A stretch of DNA of 64,000 bases from CAZMXP01 sp964570285 (lineage in GTDB: Bacteria > Planctomycetota > PLA2): positions 19,335 through 83,334 of the forward strand of contig CAZMXP010000015.1 of assembly GCA_964570285.1 (NCBI GenBank), in the 5' to 3' direction. Below are positions 34,676 through 44,249 of this stretch, piece by piece. Position numbers and translations under genes: made by a program. Within the stretch, counting starts at the first letter, position 1. The number at the start of each line of letters is the position of its first letter. The notes under the pieces were generated by a model. The model saw only the letters and a program-made list of their open reading frames with translations. It was not told the origin of the DNA and did not search any database.

Positions 34676-34735
34676 TCGCAAAACCCTCCACCTTAGAGGT
34701 TGCGCAGCGACCCCGAACCGAACAAGAATGGCGCC

Positions 34736-35281
34736 GTGGACTTCGAGAGCATGATCGGCCGGGCGAAGGCGGGAGACCCCGCGGCGCTCGACCAGCTCTA
34801 CCGCCGCTTCTCGCCCGCGGTGATCTCGAAGCTCCGCGGCCAGCTCCGCCCGGCCTTGCGGCGCCGGTACGACACCGAGGATCTGGGCCAGTCGGTCTTC
34901 GCGGAGGTGCTGCGCGACCTGCCCGGATTCACGTCGCTGACCGAGGGCGCGTTCCGCAAGTGGCTCGCGCTGAAGACGCAGTCGAAGCTGTTCGGGAAGC
35001 TCCGGCAGCACCACACGGAACTCACGTGGGACGGCGAGATCGCGGTCCCCGCGGAGGGCGCCCTGGGCGGGAAGAGCGCCGAGGACGCCGAGGAGCGCGG
35101 GAAGCTCGCCCGGGCGATGGAGACGATGGACGCCGAAGAGCAGGCGATCCTGCGCCTGCGCGGCGACGGAGTGCCGTACGCGGAGGTCGCGGAGCGGCTG
35201 GGTCTTGCCAGCGCGGACGCGGCGCGGATGCGCTACACGCGCGCGCTCCTGCGACTGAAGGAGCGATGGAAGCGCGCGTAG
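34736..35281 (+). CDS. ECF RNA polymerase sigma factor (planctomycete-type)
   Basis: About 181 residues. The N-terminus (IGRAKAGDPAALDQLYRRFSPAV), the DTEDLGQSVFAEVLRDLPGF core of region 2, and region 4 with MDAEEQAILRLRGDGVPYAEVAERLGL fit ECF sigma factors typically encoded next to Ser/Thr kinases. I chose GTG 34736 (reading VDFESMIG); a TTG at 34700 and an ATG at 34751 are alternatives. Its end overlaps the kinase gene by 16 bases. It is divergent from the RHS gene across about 60 bases, so it may direct transcription of either side. Confidence 0.85.
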   Translation: MDFESMIGRAKAGDPAALDQLYRRFSPAVISKLRGQLRPALRRRYDTEDLGQSVFAEVLRDLPGFTSLTEGAFRKWLALKTQSKLFGKLRQHHTELTWDGEIAVPAEGALGGKSAEDAEERGKLARAMETMDAEEQAILRLRGDGVPYAEVAERLGLASADAARMRYTRALLRLKERWKRA

Positions 35282-38200
35282 ACCCCGATCTGGAGCGCGC
35301 GCTCGCCGAGGTCCTCGCGGCAGCAGACCGGGAGGAGATCACGCGGGGCTGGCTGGCGCTCCACCATCCGGCCCACGCCGACTCGATCGGGCAGGCGCTG
35401 GCGCTCGCCCGCCTCTCCCGGACGCGCATCGGGGGCTACCGGCTGCTGCGGGTTCTCGGTCGCGGGGGCATGGGGACGGTCCACCTCGCCGAACCCCGGG
35501 CGGCGGTCAAGATCCTCCACCGCAGGGTGCCTCTGGAGCGCTTCCTCTCCGAGGCGCAGGTCGGCCGCGACATCGTCCACCGAAACATCGTCCGGACGAT
35601 CGACATCGGCAGCGAGGTGCGCGCGGGCCGGCGCCAGCTCTACCTCGTGTTCGAGTACGTCGAGGGGCGGACGCCGCGCGGCCCGCTCCCGGTCGAGACC
35701 TGCGTCTCCATCGGGGTGCAGGTCGCCAACGCGCTCGGCGCCCTCCACGCGCGCGGGATCCTCCATCGCGACCTGAAACCCGGGAACGTGCTGGTGACCC
35801 CCGACGGCACCGTGAAGGTGATGGACTACGGGGTCGCGCGCCTCTGGCCGGAGGCCGACGCGGGCGCGGGCGCCTTCGTCGGCTCGCCGCTCTATGCGGC
35901 ACCGGAGCAGTTCTGGATGCCCGGTTCCGAGCTCGACGGTCGCGCGGATCTCTACAGCCTCGGCGTGCTGCTCTTCGAGCTCGCGACCGGCCTGCTGCCG
36001 GCCGGGGACGAGGGGCCCGGCGTGGAGCCGGTCTTCGATGCGGTCGTCCGCACCCTGCTCCGCGTGGATCGCGAGCGGCGCTTCGCCACGGCGGAGGAGG
36101 TGTCGCGCGTGCTCGCGGAGGGGAGGGAGAGCGCGTGGTGGCGCCGGGGCGAGCGGCGGGGCGGCCTCGTCGGACGCGACCAGGAGCTCGCGGAGCTGCA
36201 CGACCGCTTCCGGGCCGCGTCGGCGGGGCTCGGGGCCGCCGTGGTCGTGACCGGCGCGGCGGGCATCGGCAAGACCGCGCTGCTCGAGCGGTTCCGGGCC
36301 GAGGTCGAAGCCGAGACGTGGCGGCTGGAGGACTTCGATCCGGGCTACCTCGAAGGCTACCTGCACACGCACTTCCGCGAGCTCTCGGGCGACGCCCGCC
36401 ACGCCGCACTCGTGAAGATCCTCCGGGCGGCGCCGCAGCCGCGCGTCGTCGTCCTCGAGGACCTGCACGAGGGCGGACTCGAGACGTTCGACGCGCTGGC
36501 GCGCGCGATCGAGGGCGAACGCGTGCTCCTGATCGGCACCTCACGCGACCCGACGAGGTACCCGACGCTGGCGCTCGGCCCGCTCGCCGAGGCTGCGGTG
36601 CGCGAACTCGCCGGCCCTCAGGCGGCCCGGGTCTTCGCGATCTCCGAGGGCAATCCCCTCTACGTCAAGACGCTGCTGGAGGTCGGGGTCGAGGAGCGGT
36701 CGCTCGAGGAGCTGATCGCGAGGCGGCGACTGGAGCCGAGGGAGTTCTGGGAGTGCGCCTCGTGTGCCGGCCTCGCGTTCGACGCGGACGTGATCGCCCG
36801 GGCTTGCGGAGTGCGCGCCGACGCGGACCGCTTCGATCACCCCTTGACGCGCGAGGTCGTCTACGCCCGCGCCGACCGGACGCGCTGGCACGCCGCACTC
36901 GGGAGGGTGACCGGAGACGTGCGCCACAGGTTGCTGGGCGGCGAGGAGGTTCCCGGGGAGGAGGTCCTCGAGGCCCTGCGGTCGCGGCAGGCGAGGGAGG
37001 TCATCGCGATGGCGGACCTCGCCCTGCCACGGCTGAGCGGGCCGGCGCACCTCGAGGCGACCTTCCTGCGCGCGAACGCGCTGGCCGAGTCGCTCGACCG
37101 GGAGCCCGCGGAGGCGGCGCTGCGCGAGACCCTCGACCGGGCGCACGCCGCGGGCAACCCGCGACTCGCGGCGCGGGCGCGGTTCGCGCTCATCGCGATG
37201 TTCGGCGCGTCCGCGCGCCTGCCGGAGGCGCGCCGGCTCGCGCACGAGGCGCTGCACGCGGCCCCGGACGAGGCGACGGCCTTCGGTGCGCTCGCCGCGC
37301 TGGCCGACGTGATCCGGCTCATGGGGCGGGCGCGCCAGGCGTACGTGGTGGCACGACGGCTGCGCCGACGGATGCGGCCGTCGGAGGGGTTCCGCATCGC
37401 GCGGGGATGGGAGGCCATCGGGAAGGCCGCCCTCGCCGCCGGCGCGGTGAACGAGGCGATCGAGGCGTTCACGCGGGTCACGCGGGAGGGCGACGACCCC
37501 GCGGACCTGGGCGCGATCATCGGCGCGGAGGGTCACCTCGCGCTTGCCCTGATGCGTCTCGGGCGCAGCGACGATGCGCTGCGACACGCCCGCCGATCCC
37601 GCGACCTGGCCCGCGCGCACGGGCGGCGATTCCCCGAAGCGATGGTGCTCGGCCTCATCGCCGACCTGCACGTCCGGGCGGGCCGCTTCGGCGAGGGCCT
37701 CGCCACGCTGGAGGAGCAGTATGCGCTGAGTCGCGACATCGGCGTGCGCGAGGGCATGGCGCGCGCGGCGGTCGCACTCGGACAGACGTACGCGATGCTC
37801 GGGTGGACCCGGGAGATGGACCGGTGGATCGACCGTGCGGGGGAGTGCTGCGCGGGGACGATGCACGACTCCCACTACGAGAATCTCGCGGCGGTGCGCG
37901 CGTACCGGAAGGGCGACGCCGCGGCCGGGGCCCGGCACTTCGCGCGGGCGAGGGAGTCCGCGCCCCGCGCCACGCTCGGAGCGGATGCGCACCAGGCGGT
38001 GGCCGAGGCGCGCTGCCACCACGACGGGGGGGAGTTCGATCTGGCGCGCGCGGGGTACGAAAAGGCCCGGGATCTCGCCCGGCGCATCGAGGACTGGGAC
38101 CTCGTCGTGGAAGCGGAGTGCGGGCTGGCGTCGCTCCCGGGCATGGATCCGGCGCCGGCCGCGCGGCTGCTTGCGGATCTGGAGGAGCAGGTGAGCCTCG

Positions 38201-38403
38201 TGACGCGCCTGCGCGCGCGCGCCGACCTGTGGGAGGCGACCGGCGACGACAACCACCTGCTGCAGGCCCGCGCGACGCTCCACGCGCTGCAGTCGCGGGT
38301 CCCCGCCGCCGTCCGCGGCCGCCTGCTGGACGAGGTCCCGCTCTACCGGCGCATCGCCGAGGCCGCGACGCACCTCCAGCCATCCGCTCCCGCTGGCCCC
38401 TGA
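35266..38403 (+). CDS. Ser/Thr protein kinase fused to a P-loop ATPase and TPR-like repeats
   Basis: About 1045 residues. Kinase domain residues 58-310: GRGGMG (65-70), Lys82 in AAVKIL, HRDLKPGN around Asp169, DYG (187-189) in place of DFG, and AAPEQ. A STAND-like ATPase follows, with Walker A GAAGIGKTAL at 340-349 and VVVLEDLH as Walker B. The C-terminal half (about 600-1040) is made of helical TPR or MalT-like repeats. No membrane segment, so it is cytoplasmic, unlike the kinase at 13001-16954. The fusion resembles large regulators such as PknK. It is co-transcribed with the ECF sigma gene (16-base overlap), suggesting a phosphorylation-controlled sigma switch. Confidence 0.83.
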   Translation: MEARVDPDLERALAEVLAAADREEITRGWLALHHPAHADSIGQALALARLSRTRIGGYRLLRVLGRGGMGTVHLAEPRAAVKILHRRVPLERFLSEAQVGRDIVHRNIVRTIDIGSEVRAGRRQLYLVFEYVEGRTPRGPLPVETCVSIGVQVANALGALHARGILHRDLKPGNVLVTPDGTVKVMDYGVARLWPEADAGAGAFVGSPLYAAPEQFWMPGSELDGRADLYSLGVLLFELATGLLPAGDEGPGVEPVFDAVVRTLLRVDRERRFATAEEVSRVLAEGRESAWWRRGERRGGLVGRDQELAELHDRFRAASAGLGAAVVVTGAAGIGKTALLERFRAEVEAETWRLEDFDPGYLEGYLHTHFRELSGDARHAALVKILRAAPQPRVVVLEDLHEGGLETFDALARAIEGERVLLIGTSRDPTRYPTLALGPLAEAAVRELAGPQAARVFAISEGNPLYVKTLLEVGVEERSLEELIARRRLEPREFWECASCAGLAFDADVIARACGVRADADRFDHPLTREVVYARADRTRWHAALGRVTGDVRHRLLGGEEVPGEEVLEALRSRQAREVIAMADLALPRLSGPAHLEATFLRANALAESLDREPAEAALRETLDRAHAAGNPRLAARARFALIAMFGASARLPEARRLAHEALHAAPDEATAFGALAALADVIRLMGRARQAYVVARRLRRRMRPSEGFRIARGWEAIGKAALAAGAVNEAIEAFTRVTREGDDPADLGAIIGAEGHLALALMRLGRSDDALRHARRSRDLARAHGRRFPEAMVLGLIADLHVRAGRFGEGLATLEEQYALSRDIGVREGMARAAVALGQTYAMLGWTREMDRWIDRAGECCAGTMHDSHYENLAAVRAYRKGDAAAGARHFARARESAPRATLGADAHQAVAEARCHHDGGEFDLARAGYEKARDLARRIEDWDLVVEAECGLASLPGMDPAPAARLLADLEEQVSLVTRLRARADLWEATGDDNHLLQARATLHALQSRVPAAVRGRLLDEVPLYRRIAEAATHLQPSAPAGP

Positions 38404-38429
38404 GGAGCGGCGAACGGCCTTCCATCTCG

Positions 38430-38474
38430 CCCCCCCCGTGGCCCCCCCCCGTGGCCCCCCCCCGGGCCCCCCCG
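38430..38474. repeat. Tandem C-tracts between convergent genes
   Basis: Three C-runs of 7-10 bases separated by GTGG and GTGG, then GGG with another C-run. It fills the space between the kinase end and the glutamate dehydrogenase end. Low-complexity sequence of the same G/C-tract type found elsewhere in the window; it could slow or stop transcription from both sides. Confidence 0.5.
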
Positions 38475-38481
38475 GATCCGC

Positions 38482-41400
38482 TCAGGAGACGCACGCCGAC
38501 AGGGCGGCGATCTGGCGTGTCGCGACGGCCAGCATCGCGATGTCGAGCTTGGGCGCGTTGAGGACCTGCAGGACGACGTCGCGGGCGCGCGTGAACGCGG
38601 CGCCGCGCGCCGCGCACCAGTCGTCCACCGTCAGCGCGTCGTCGAGGATCGCGCCGGTGAGCGCCCGGTGCTGGCCGTAGAGGTCGTCGAGGATCGCGTG
38701 GAGCGCCTGCTTCTCCCACTCGCTCTCGCAGGGCATCCGGCGCGCCGCGCCGCGCAGGCGGTCGAGTCCGAAGCGCGCCCCCGTCTCGTAGTGGACCCTG
38801 CCCACCTGCGCGACCTCGAGCCCGCGGCCGGTCGCGATGCCCACGATGTCGCACGCGGCGCTCAGCGGCGTGAGGATCGCGATGTCGCGCGCGAGGAGCG
38901 CGGGCACGCCGCGATCGACGAGGTGGCGCGCCTTCCGCTCGACGACCTCCTGGTAGTAGTGGGCGAGCAGCCCCTCGATCTCCTGCGCCAGCGTCGCGAC
39001 GCCGGGCCGGAACGCCTTCGTCGTCGAGCTCATGTCGATCGGATGGCGGCCGTGGCGGCAGAACCAGAGCGTCGCGCGCTCCGTCAACTGGCCGATGTCG
39101 AGCAGCATCTCGACCTGCAGCGCCGCGGGGACCTTCGTGTCGAGCTCCTCGACGGCCACCCAGAGACGGCGCAGCTCGAAGATGTCGCGGGCGACGGCGT
39201 ATGAGCGCGCGATGTCCGCCACCGGGAGGCCCGTGCGCTCGACCATCTCGTTGACGAACGCGGGACCGACGCGGTTCACCATGCTGTTCGTGACGCTCGT
39301 CGCGATGATCTCCCGGCGGAGGCGGTGCGCCTTCACGGCGTCGCCGAAGCGGTCGCTCAGGGGCTCGGGGAAATAGCGCAGCAGGTCCTCGACCAGGAGC
39401 GGATCGTCGGGCAGATCGCTCCTCAGGAGCTGGTCGTAGACCGAGATCTTGCTGTAGGCGAGCAGCACCGCGAGCTCGGGACGCGTGAGCCCGCGCTTGT
39501 TGGCGGCCCGCTCCTGCATCTCCATGTCGTCGGGAAGGAATTCCAGCGCGCGGTTGAGTTGCCCGCCCCGCTCCAGCGTCCGCATCAGCCGCGCGTGCTG
39601 GTCGGCGATCGCCAGCCCGCGCGCCTCCTCCACCGTCAGCGCCTGCGTCTGGAGGTAGTTGTCGCGCAGCACGAGTTCGGCCACGTCGTCGGTCATCTGG
39701 ACGAGCAGCGTGTCGCGCTGCGGGCGCGTCATCCCGCCGGCCCCGACCACGCCCCCGAGCGCGATCTTGATGTTGACCTCGTGGTCCGAGCAGTCGACCC
39801 CGCCGCTGTTGTCGATCGCATCGGTGTTGAGCCGTCCCCCGTGCAGGCTGAACTCGACGCGGGCGGGCTGCGTCAGCGCGAGGTTCGCCCCCTCGCCGAT
39901 GACCTTGCACCGGAGGTCCTTGGCGTCGAGCCGCAGCGCCTCGTTCGCCCGGTCCCCCACCTCCACGTGCGACTGGTCGCTCGCCTTGACATAGGTGCCG
40001 ATGCCGCCGAACCAGAGCAGGTCCACCGGCGCGCCCAGGATCGCCCGGATGAGGTCGGTGGGCGTGACCTTCTCGCGCGTTAGGCCAAACCGCTGCCGCA
40101 TCGGCGGCGTCACCTCGATGGACTTGGCCGAACGGGGGAAGATCCCGCCCCCCGGCCCCATCGCCTTCACGTCGTAGTCCGTCCAGGTGCTCCGCGGCAG
40201 CGCGAAGAGCCTCTCGCGCTCGCGGAAGGAGCGTTCGGCGTCGGGCTCCGGGTCCACGAAGATGTGCTTGTGGTTGAAGGCGCCGACGAGCCGGATGTGG
40301 CGCGAGTGGAGCATCCCGTTGCCGAACACGTCGCCGGACATGTCGCCGATGCCGGCACAGAGGAAGTGCTCCGACTGGCAGTCGCGCCCCATTTCGCGGA
40401 AGTGGCGCTTCACGGCCTCCCATCCGCCGCGGGCGGTGATGCCCATCTTCTTGTGGTCGTAGCCCGCGGAGCCGCCGCTCGCGAACGCGTCGCCGAGCCA
40501 GAACCCGTACTGCTCCGAGACGCCGTTCGCGATGTCGGAGAAGGTCGCGGTCCCCTTGTCGGCGGCGACCACGAGGTAGGGATCGTCCCCGTCGTGGCGC
40601 ACGACCGACGCCGGCGGCACGATCTCCCCGCCCTTCAGGTTGTCGACGAGGTCGAGCAGCCCCCCCATCATCGTGCGGTAGCAGGCGACCACCTCGGCCA
40701 TCAGGGCCTCGTGGCCCCCCTCGCGCGGCGGGCGCTTGACGATGAAGCCGCCCTTGCTGCCGACCGGCACGATGACGGCGTTCTTGACCATCTGCGCCTT
40801 CATCAGGCCGAGGACTTCCGTACGGAAGTCCTCGCGCCGGTCCGACCAGCGGATGCCGCCGCGCGCGACCTTCCCGCCGCGCAGGTGCACGGCCTCGGTG
40901 CGCGGCGAATAGACCCACGTCTCGACCATCGGCCTCGGCAGCGGGAGGTCCTCGAGCGCCTGGCTGTCGAGCTTCAGCGCGAGATAGGGCTTGCTGTGCC
41001 CGTCGGCGCCCGGCTGGAAGTAGTTCGTGCGCAGCGTGGACAGGATCAGGTTCAGGAACCGGCGCAGGATCCTGTCCTCGTCGAGGTTCGAGACGCGCTC
41101 GAGGCCGGCCTCGATCGCCGCGCGGATCCCCTGGCCGCGTTGCGCGAGGTCGCCGGTCCCGTGCGGATCGAACCGCGCCCGGAAGAGGTCGACGAGATGC
41201 GCCGTGATGCCCGGGTTGCGGGCGAGCGTCTCCTGCATGTATCGCTCGGAGAAGGGGATGCCGGTCTGCCGCAGGTACTTGCAGTAGGCGCGCAGCACGA
41301 CGATGCCGCGCCAGTCGAGCCCGGCCCGCAGGGCGAGCCGGTTGAAGTCGTCGTCCTCCACCTCCCGGGCCCACACCCGCGCGAGCAGCACCTGGAAGGG

Positions 41401-43296
41401 CTCCTTCGCGACGCGCAGCGTCACGTCGGTCCCGTCGGCGGTGTCCATGCTGAAGTCGTGGATCCAGACGGCCTCGGCCCCCGGCGGCGTGACGCGGAAG
41501 GGGTTCTCCGAGATGACCTTGAGCCCCATGTGCTCGAGGATCGGCAGGATGTCGCTCAGCGGGACGGGCACCGCGCGGTGGTAGATCTTGAGCCTCAGCC
41601 GCGTGTAGGGATCCCCGGCGGGGCGGAAGAGGTTGATGCCGAGCGACTCGCCCGCGAGCACGGCTTCGATCTGGCCGATGTCGCGGATCGCCTCCTCGGG
41701 CGTCGTCGACTCCCGGTAGGCGGTCGGGAACGCGTCGCCGTGGCGCCGGAAGAGTTCGCGGCCCAGGGACTCCCCCAGCGAGTGGACGAGTTCCCGCCCG
41801 AGCGACTCGGACCAGCTCCGCGCCTCCTCGACCAGCCTCGCCTCGGTCTCCTCGACCGGGGGCGACGGCACGTGCCCCGGCTTGGTCCCGATGATGTACT
41901 GCAGGCGCGCGAGCGGGGAGTCGCCGACCTGCGTGTAGTAGTCGGTCATCTTGCCGTCATAGGCCTCCTCGAGGATGGCCTGGAAGCGCCGGCGGAGCTT
42001 GGTGCTGTACGCGTCGCGGGAGACGTAGACGAGGCAGGAGACGAACACCTCGAACGGGTCGCGGCGCACGAAGAGGGCCGTGCGCTGCCGGTGCTGGAGC
42101 TGCAGGATGCCGATGCAGGTCTCGTGGAGCTGTTGCCAGTCCACCTGCAGGAGTTCATCGCGCGGGTAGGTCTCGAGGATGTTCAGCAGCGCGCGCCCGT
42201 CGTGGCCCTTCGGCGCGAAGCTGGCACGCTCGAGCACGCGGCGCACCTTGTCGCGGAGCATCGGGATCTGGCGCGGGCTCTCGTTGTAGGCGCTCGACGT
42301 GAAGAGGCCGAGGAAGCGCTGCTCCCCGGTCACCTCCCCGTCGGGCCCGAAGGTGCGGACCCCGATGTAGTCCATGCGCACGGGCCGGTGCACGGTCGAG
42401 TGGTCGTACGCCTTCGTGATCGCGAGCAGCTCCTTCCGCCGGGCGAAGGCGCTCGCCGTCACCGCGAGCGGCGTCTTGTGGCGGGCCCGCGACTCCTCCT
42501 TCACCCTGCGCAGCACGCCCAGCCCGGTGCCCTCGCGGTAGCGCAGGTAGTCCTTCCCCCCCTCCGCCACGAGGTCGTAGGCGCGGTAGCCGAGGAAGGT
42601 GAAGTGGTGGTCCTTGATCCACTCGAGGAACGCGCGCCCCTCGCCGATCTGGTGCGGCGGCAGCGGCGGCGGGTTCTGGGCGATGCCCTCGATTACCTCC
42701 GTCAGGCGCGCCACCATGTTCGGCCAGTCGGACACGGCCGCCCGCACGTCGTCGAGCACCGCCGCGAGCGCCTGCGCGATCGCGGGCAGCGCCTCGTCCG
42801 GCTGCGCGCTCACCTGGAAGTGCATGCACGACTCGGCGATCGACCCCGCCTTGGGGGCGCCCGCCTCGAGCAGGTCGGTCAGGCGGCCGTCGGCGTCGCG
42901 CCTCACGGCGATGACCGGGTGGATGACGACCTGCACCGGCAGCTCGCGACGCTGCAGCACGTTGGCGACCGAGTCGACGAGGAAGGGCATGTCGTCGGTC
43001 ACGATCTCGACGACCGTGTCGGGGAGGTGCCAGCCGTGGCTCTTGTCCGTCGGGTTGTAGACGCGAAGGCAGGGGGTGCCGGGGGATCGGCGCGACGCGA
43101 GCTGGAAGAGCGCCATCGCCGCGCCGAGGAGGCTCTCGCGCGACCAGGATCCGATCGTGCGGAGCGGCACGTTGGCATAGAACTGGCGCACGAAACGCCC
43201 CGCCGCGCTGGTGTCCTCGCCGGGCAGCGTCGTGCGGAGGTGCTGGACCACCTCCTCGATGAGTTCGGCCTTGCGACCGGTCAGCTTGCGCTGCAT
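38482..43296 (-). CDS. NAD-specific glutamate dehydrogenase, large (GDH-180) type
   Basis: About 1604 residues, the size of the bacterial GDH-180 class. The enzyme oxidatively deaminates glutamate to 2-oxoglutarate with NAD+. The N-terminal regulatory region (YNPTDKSHGWHLPDTVVEIVTDDMPFLVDSV) and the catalytic core (ARGGIRWSDRREDFRTEVLGLMKAQMVKNAVIVP and SKGGFIVK) are characteristic, as is GIGDMSGDVFGNGM in the dinucleotide-binding part. I chose ATG 43296, with GAGG eight bases upstream, rather than the frame start at 43401. It converges with the kinase gene and is divergent from the prepilin peptidase gene. It likely serves amino-acid catabolism. Confidence 0.93.
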   Translation of the reverse strand: MQRKLTGRKAELIEEVVQHLRTTLPGEDTSAAGRFVRQFYANVPLRTIGSWSRESLLGAAMALFQLASRRSPGTPCLRVYNPTDKSHGWHLPDTVVEIVTDDMPFLVDSVANVLQRRELPVQVVIHPVIAVRRDADGRLTDLLEAGAPKAGSIAESCMHFQVSAQPDEALPAIAQALAAVLDDVRAAVSDWPNMVARLTEVIEGIAQNPPPLPPHQIGEGRAFLEWIKDHHFTFLGYRAYDLVAEGGKDYLRYREGTGLGVLRRVKEESRARHKTPLAVTASAFARRKELLAITKAYDHSTVHRPVRMDYIGVRTFGPDGEVTGEQRFLGLFTSSAYNESPRQIPMLRDKVRRVLERASFAPKGHDGRALLNILETYPRDELLQVDWQQLHETCIGILQLQHRQRTALFVRRDPFEVFVSCLVYVSRDAYSTKLRRRFQAILEEAYDGKMTDYYTQVGDSPLARLQYIIGTKPGHVPSPPVEETEARLVEEARSWSESLGRELVHSLGESLGRELFRRHGDAFPTAYRESTTPEEAIRDIGQIEAVLAGESLGINLFRPAGDPYTRLRLKIYHRAVPVPLSDILPILEHMGLKVISENPFRVTPPGAEAVWIHDFSMDTADGTDVTLRVAKEPFQVLLARVWAREVEDDDFNRLALRAGLDWRGIVVLRAYCKYLRQTGIPFSERYMQETLARNPGITAHLVDLFRARFDPHGTGDLAQRGQGIRAAIEAGLERVSNLDEDRILRRFLNLILSTLRTNYFQPGADGHSKPYLALKLDSQALEDLPLPRPMVETWVYSPRTEAVHLRGGKVARGGIRWSDRREDFRTEVLGLMKAQMVKNAVIVPVGSKGGFIVKRPPREGGHEALMAEVVACYRTMMGGLLDLVDNLKGGEIVPPASVVRHDGDDPYLVVAADKGTATFSDIANGVSEQYGFWLGDAFASGGSAGYDHKKMGITARGGWEAVKRHFREMGRDCQSEHFLCAGIGDMSGDVFGNGMLHSRHIRLVGAFNHKHIFVDPEPDAERSFRERERLFALPRSTWTDYDVKAMGPGGGIFPRSAKSIEVTPPMRQRFGLTREKVTPTDLIRAILGAPVDLLWFGGIGTYVKASDQSHVEVGDRANEALRLDAKDLRCKVIGEGANLALTQPARVEFSLHGGRLNTDAIDNSGGVDCSDHEVNIKIALGGVVGAGGMTRPQRDTLLVQMTDDVAELVLRDNYLQTQALTVEEARGLAIADQHARLMRTLERGGQLNRALEFLPDDMEMQERAANKRGLTRPELAVLLAYSKISVYDQLLRSDLPDDPLLVEDLLRYFPEPLSDRFGDAVKAHRLRREIIATSVTNSMVNRVGPAFVNEMVERTGLPVADIARSYAVARDIFELRRLWVAVEELDTKVPAALQVEMLLDIGQLTERATLWFCRHGRHPIDMSSTTKAFRPGVATLAQEIEGLLAHYYQEVVERKARHLVDRGVPALLARDIAILTPLSAACDIVGIATGRGLEVAQVGRVHYETGARFGLDRLRGAARRMPCESEWEKQALHAILDDLYGQHRALTGAILDDALTVDDWCAARGAAFTRARDVVLQVLNAPKLDIAMLAVATRQIAALSACVS

Positions 43297-43345
43297 CGGG
43301 ACGACCTCGCCTGTCACGGGAAGCGTGAGGCTACACCAAAGCCGG

Positions 43346-43374
43346 TTCGAGGCAAGCGGGGAGGGGGCTAGAAT
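43346..43374 (+). promoter_or_regulatory. Sigma-70-type promoter for the prepilin peptidase gene
   Basis: TTCGAG (43346-43351), a 17-base spacer and TAGAAT (43369-43374). The ATG at 43386 is only 11 bases beyond the -10 element, so the leader would be very short. Confidence 0.5.
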
Positions 43375-43385
43375 GGCGGGCTTCC

Positions 43386-44249
43386 ATGCTGGGCTGGGCA
43401 CTCCTGCCGCTGGCCGGCCTCGCCGTCGGCCACGCCGTCAACCGCCTCACGCCGTTCCTGCTCCGCAGGAGGGGGCCGGTCCCCGGCCGGCGGTGGCCGT
43501 GGGTCGAGATCCTCGGGGCGCTTCTCTTCCTGCTGCTCTTCGCCGAACTCGGCTTCGACCCGCGGAGCGCGAGGTGGTACCTCTTCGCGACGCTGCTGCT
43601 CGCGATCACGTCGACCGACTTCCGCTACAAGGCCATCGCCGACCGCGTCACCTACCCCGGCACGCTCTGCGGCCTCGCCGTCTCCACCCTCTGGCCTTCG
43701 GAGATCGCGGGCTTCTTCGAGCAGGATGCGCTGCTCCGGGCGATGGCGATGGCCCCCGGCCCCCCCGGAGGATTCGCCCTCTCCCTGCTCGGCGCGCTGG
43801 CGGCATTCGCGACCTTCGAGGGGGCCCGACGCATCATGAGTCTCGCCGCGGGCGTCGAGGCGATGGGCATGGGCGACTCGAAGCTGCTGATGATGGTCGG
43901 CGCGTTTCTCGGGCCGAAGATGGCCCTCTTCTCGCTCTTCCCGGGGATGCTCTGCGGCCTGCTGCTCGGCATCGTCTATACGCGGATCTTCCGCTCGCCC
44001 CACTTCCCGTTCGGCCCGGCGCTGGCGCTCGGCGGGCTCCTCACGCTGCTCTACGGGGACGGGCTCGTGGCGCTGGTGGACGCGTTCTTCGCGCTCGCCC
44101 AGTCGATCCGGGGCCCCGGGCTGGTCGCGATGCAGGTCGTCCTCATCGCCGCCGTCGTCTGGCTGATGCTCCGCGTGCGCCGGCGCGCGGCGCGCTACAG
44201 GAAAGAGATCGAGGAGGACTACGAGCGGATGGACGAGGGCGGGGAGTGA
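43386..44249 (+). CDS. Prepilin peptidase (type IV leader peptidase family, A24)
   Basis: About 287 residues with about eight hydrophobic segments. The two aspartates of the A24 active site are in ITSTDFRYKAIADR and GMGDSKLL. The N-terminus (GHAVNRLTPFLLRRR) corresponds to the family's conserved NVVIxR region, but the zinc-binding cysteine pairs of classical PilD are missing, as in several non-classical members. It would process type IV pilin or pseudopilin signal sequences and may methylate them, though no pilin genes are in the window. The stop overlaps the DEAD-box gene by GTGA. Confidence 0.85.
   Translation: MLGWALLPLAGLAVGHAVNRLTPFLLRRRGPVPGRRWPWVEILGALLFLLLFAELGFDPRSARWYLFATLLLAITSTDFRYKAIADRVTYPGTLCGLAVSTLWPSEIAGFFEQDALLRAMAMAPGPPGGFALSLLGALAAFATFEGARRIMSLAAGVEAMGMGDSKLLMMVGAFLGPKMALFSLFPGMLCGLLLGIVYTRIFRSPHFPFGPALALGGLLTLLYGDGLVALVDAFFALAQSIRGPGLVAMQVVLIAAVVWLMLRVRRRAARYRKEIEEDYERMDEGGE

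Noticed and set aside
30737..34696. Forward-strand open frame of about 1320 codons opposite the RHS gene
   Set aside because: Val/Arg/Ala-rich with no family resemblance; the reverse frame has the YD repeats and a lipobox.
40264..43371. Forward-strand open frame of about 1035 codons opposite glutamate dehydrogenase
   Set aside because: Shadow of a highly conserved enzyme on the other strand.
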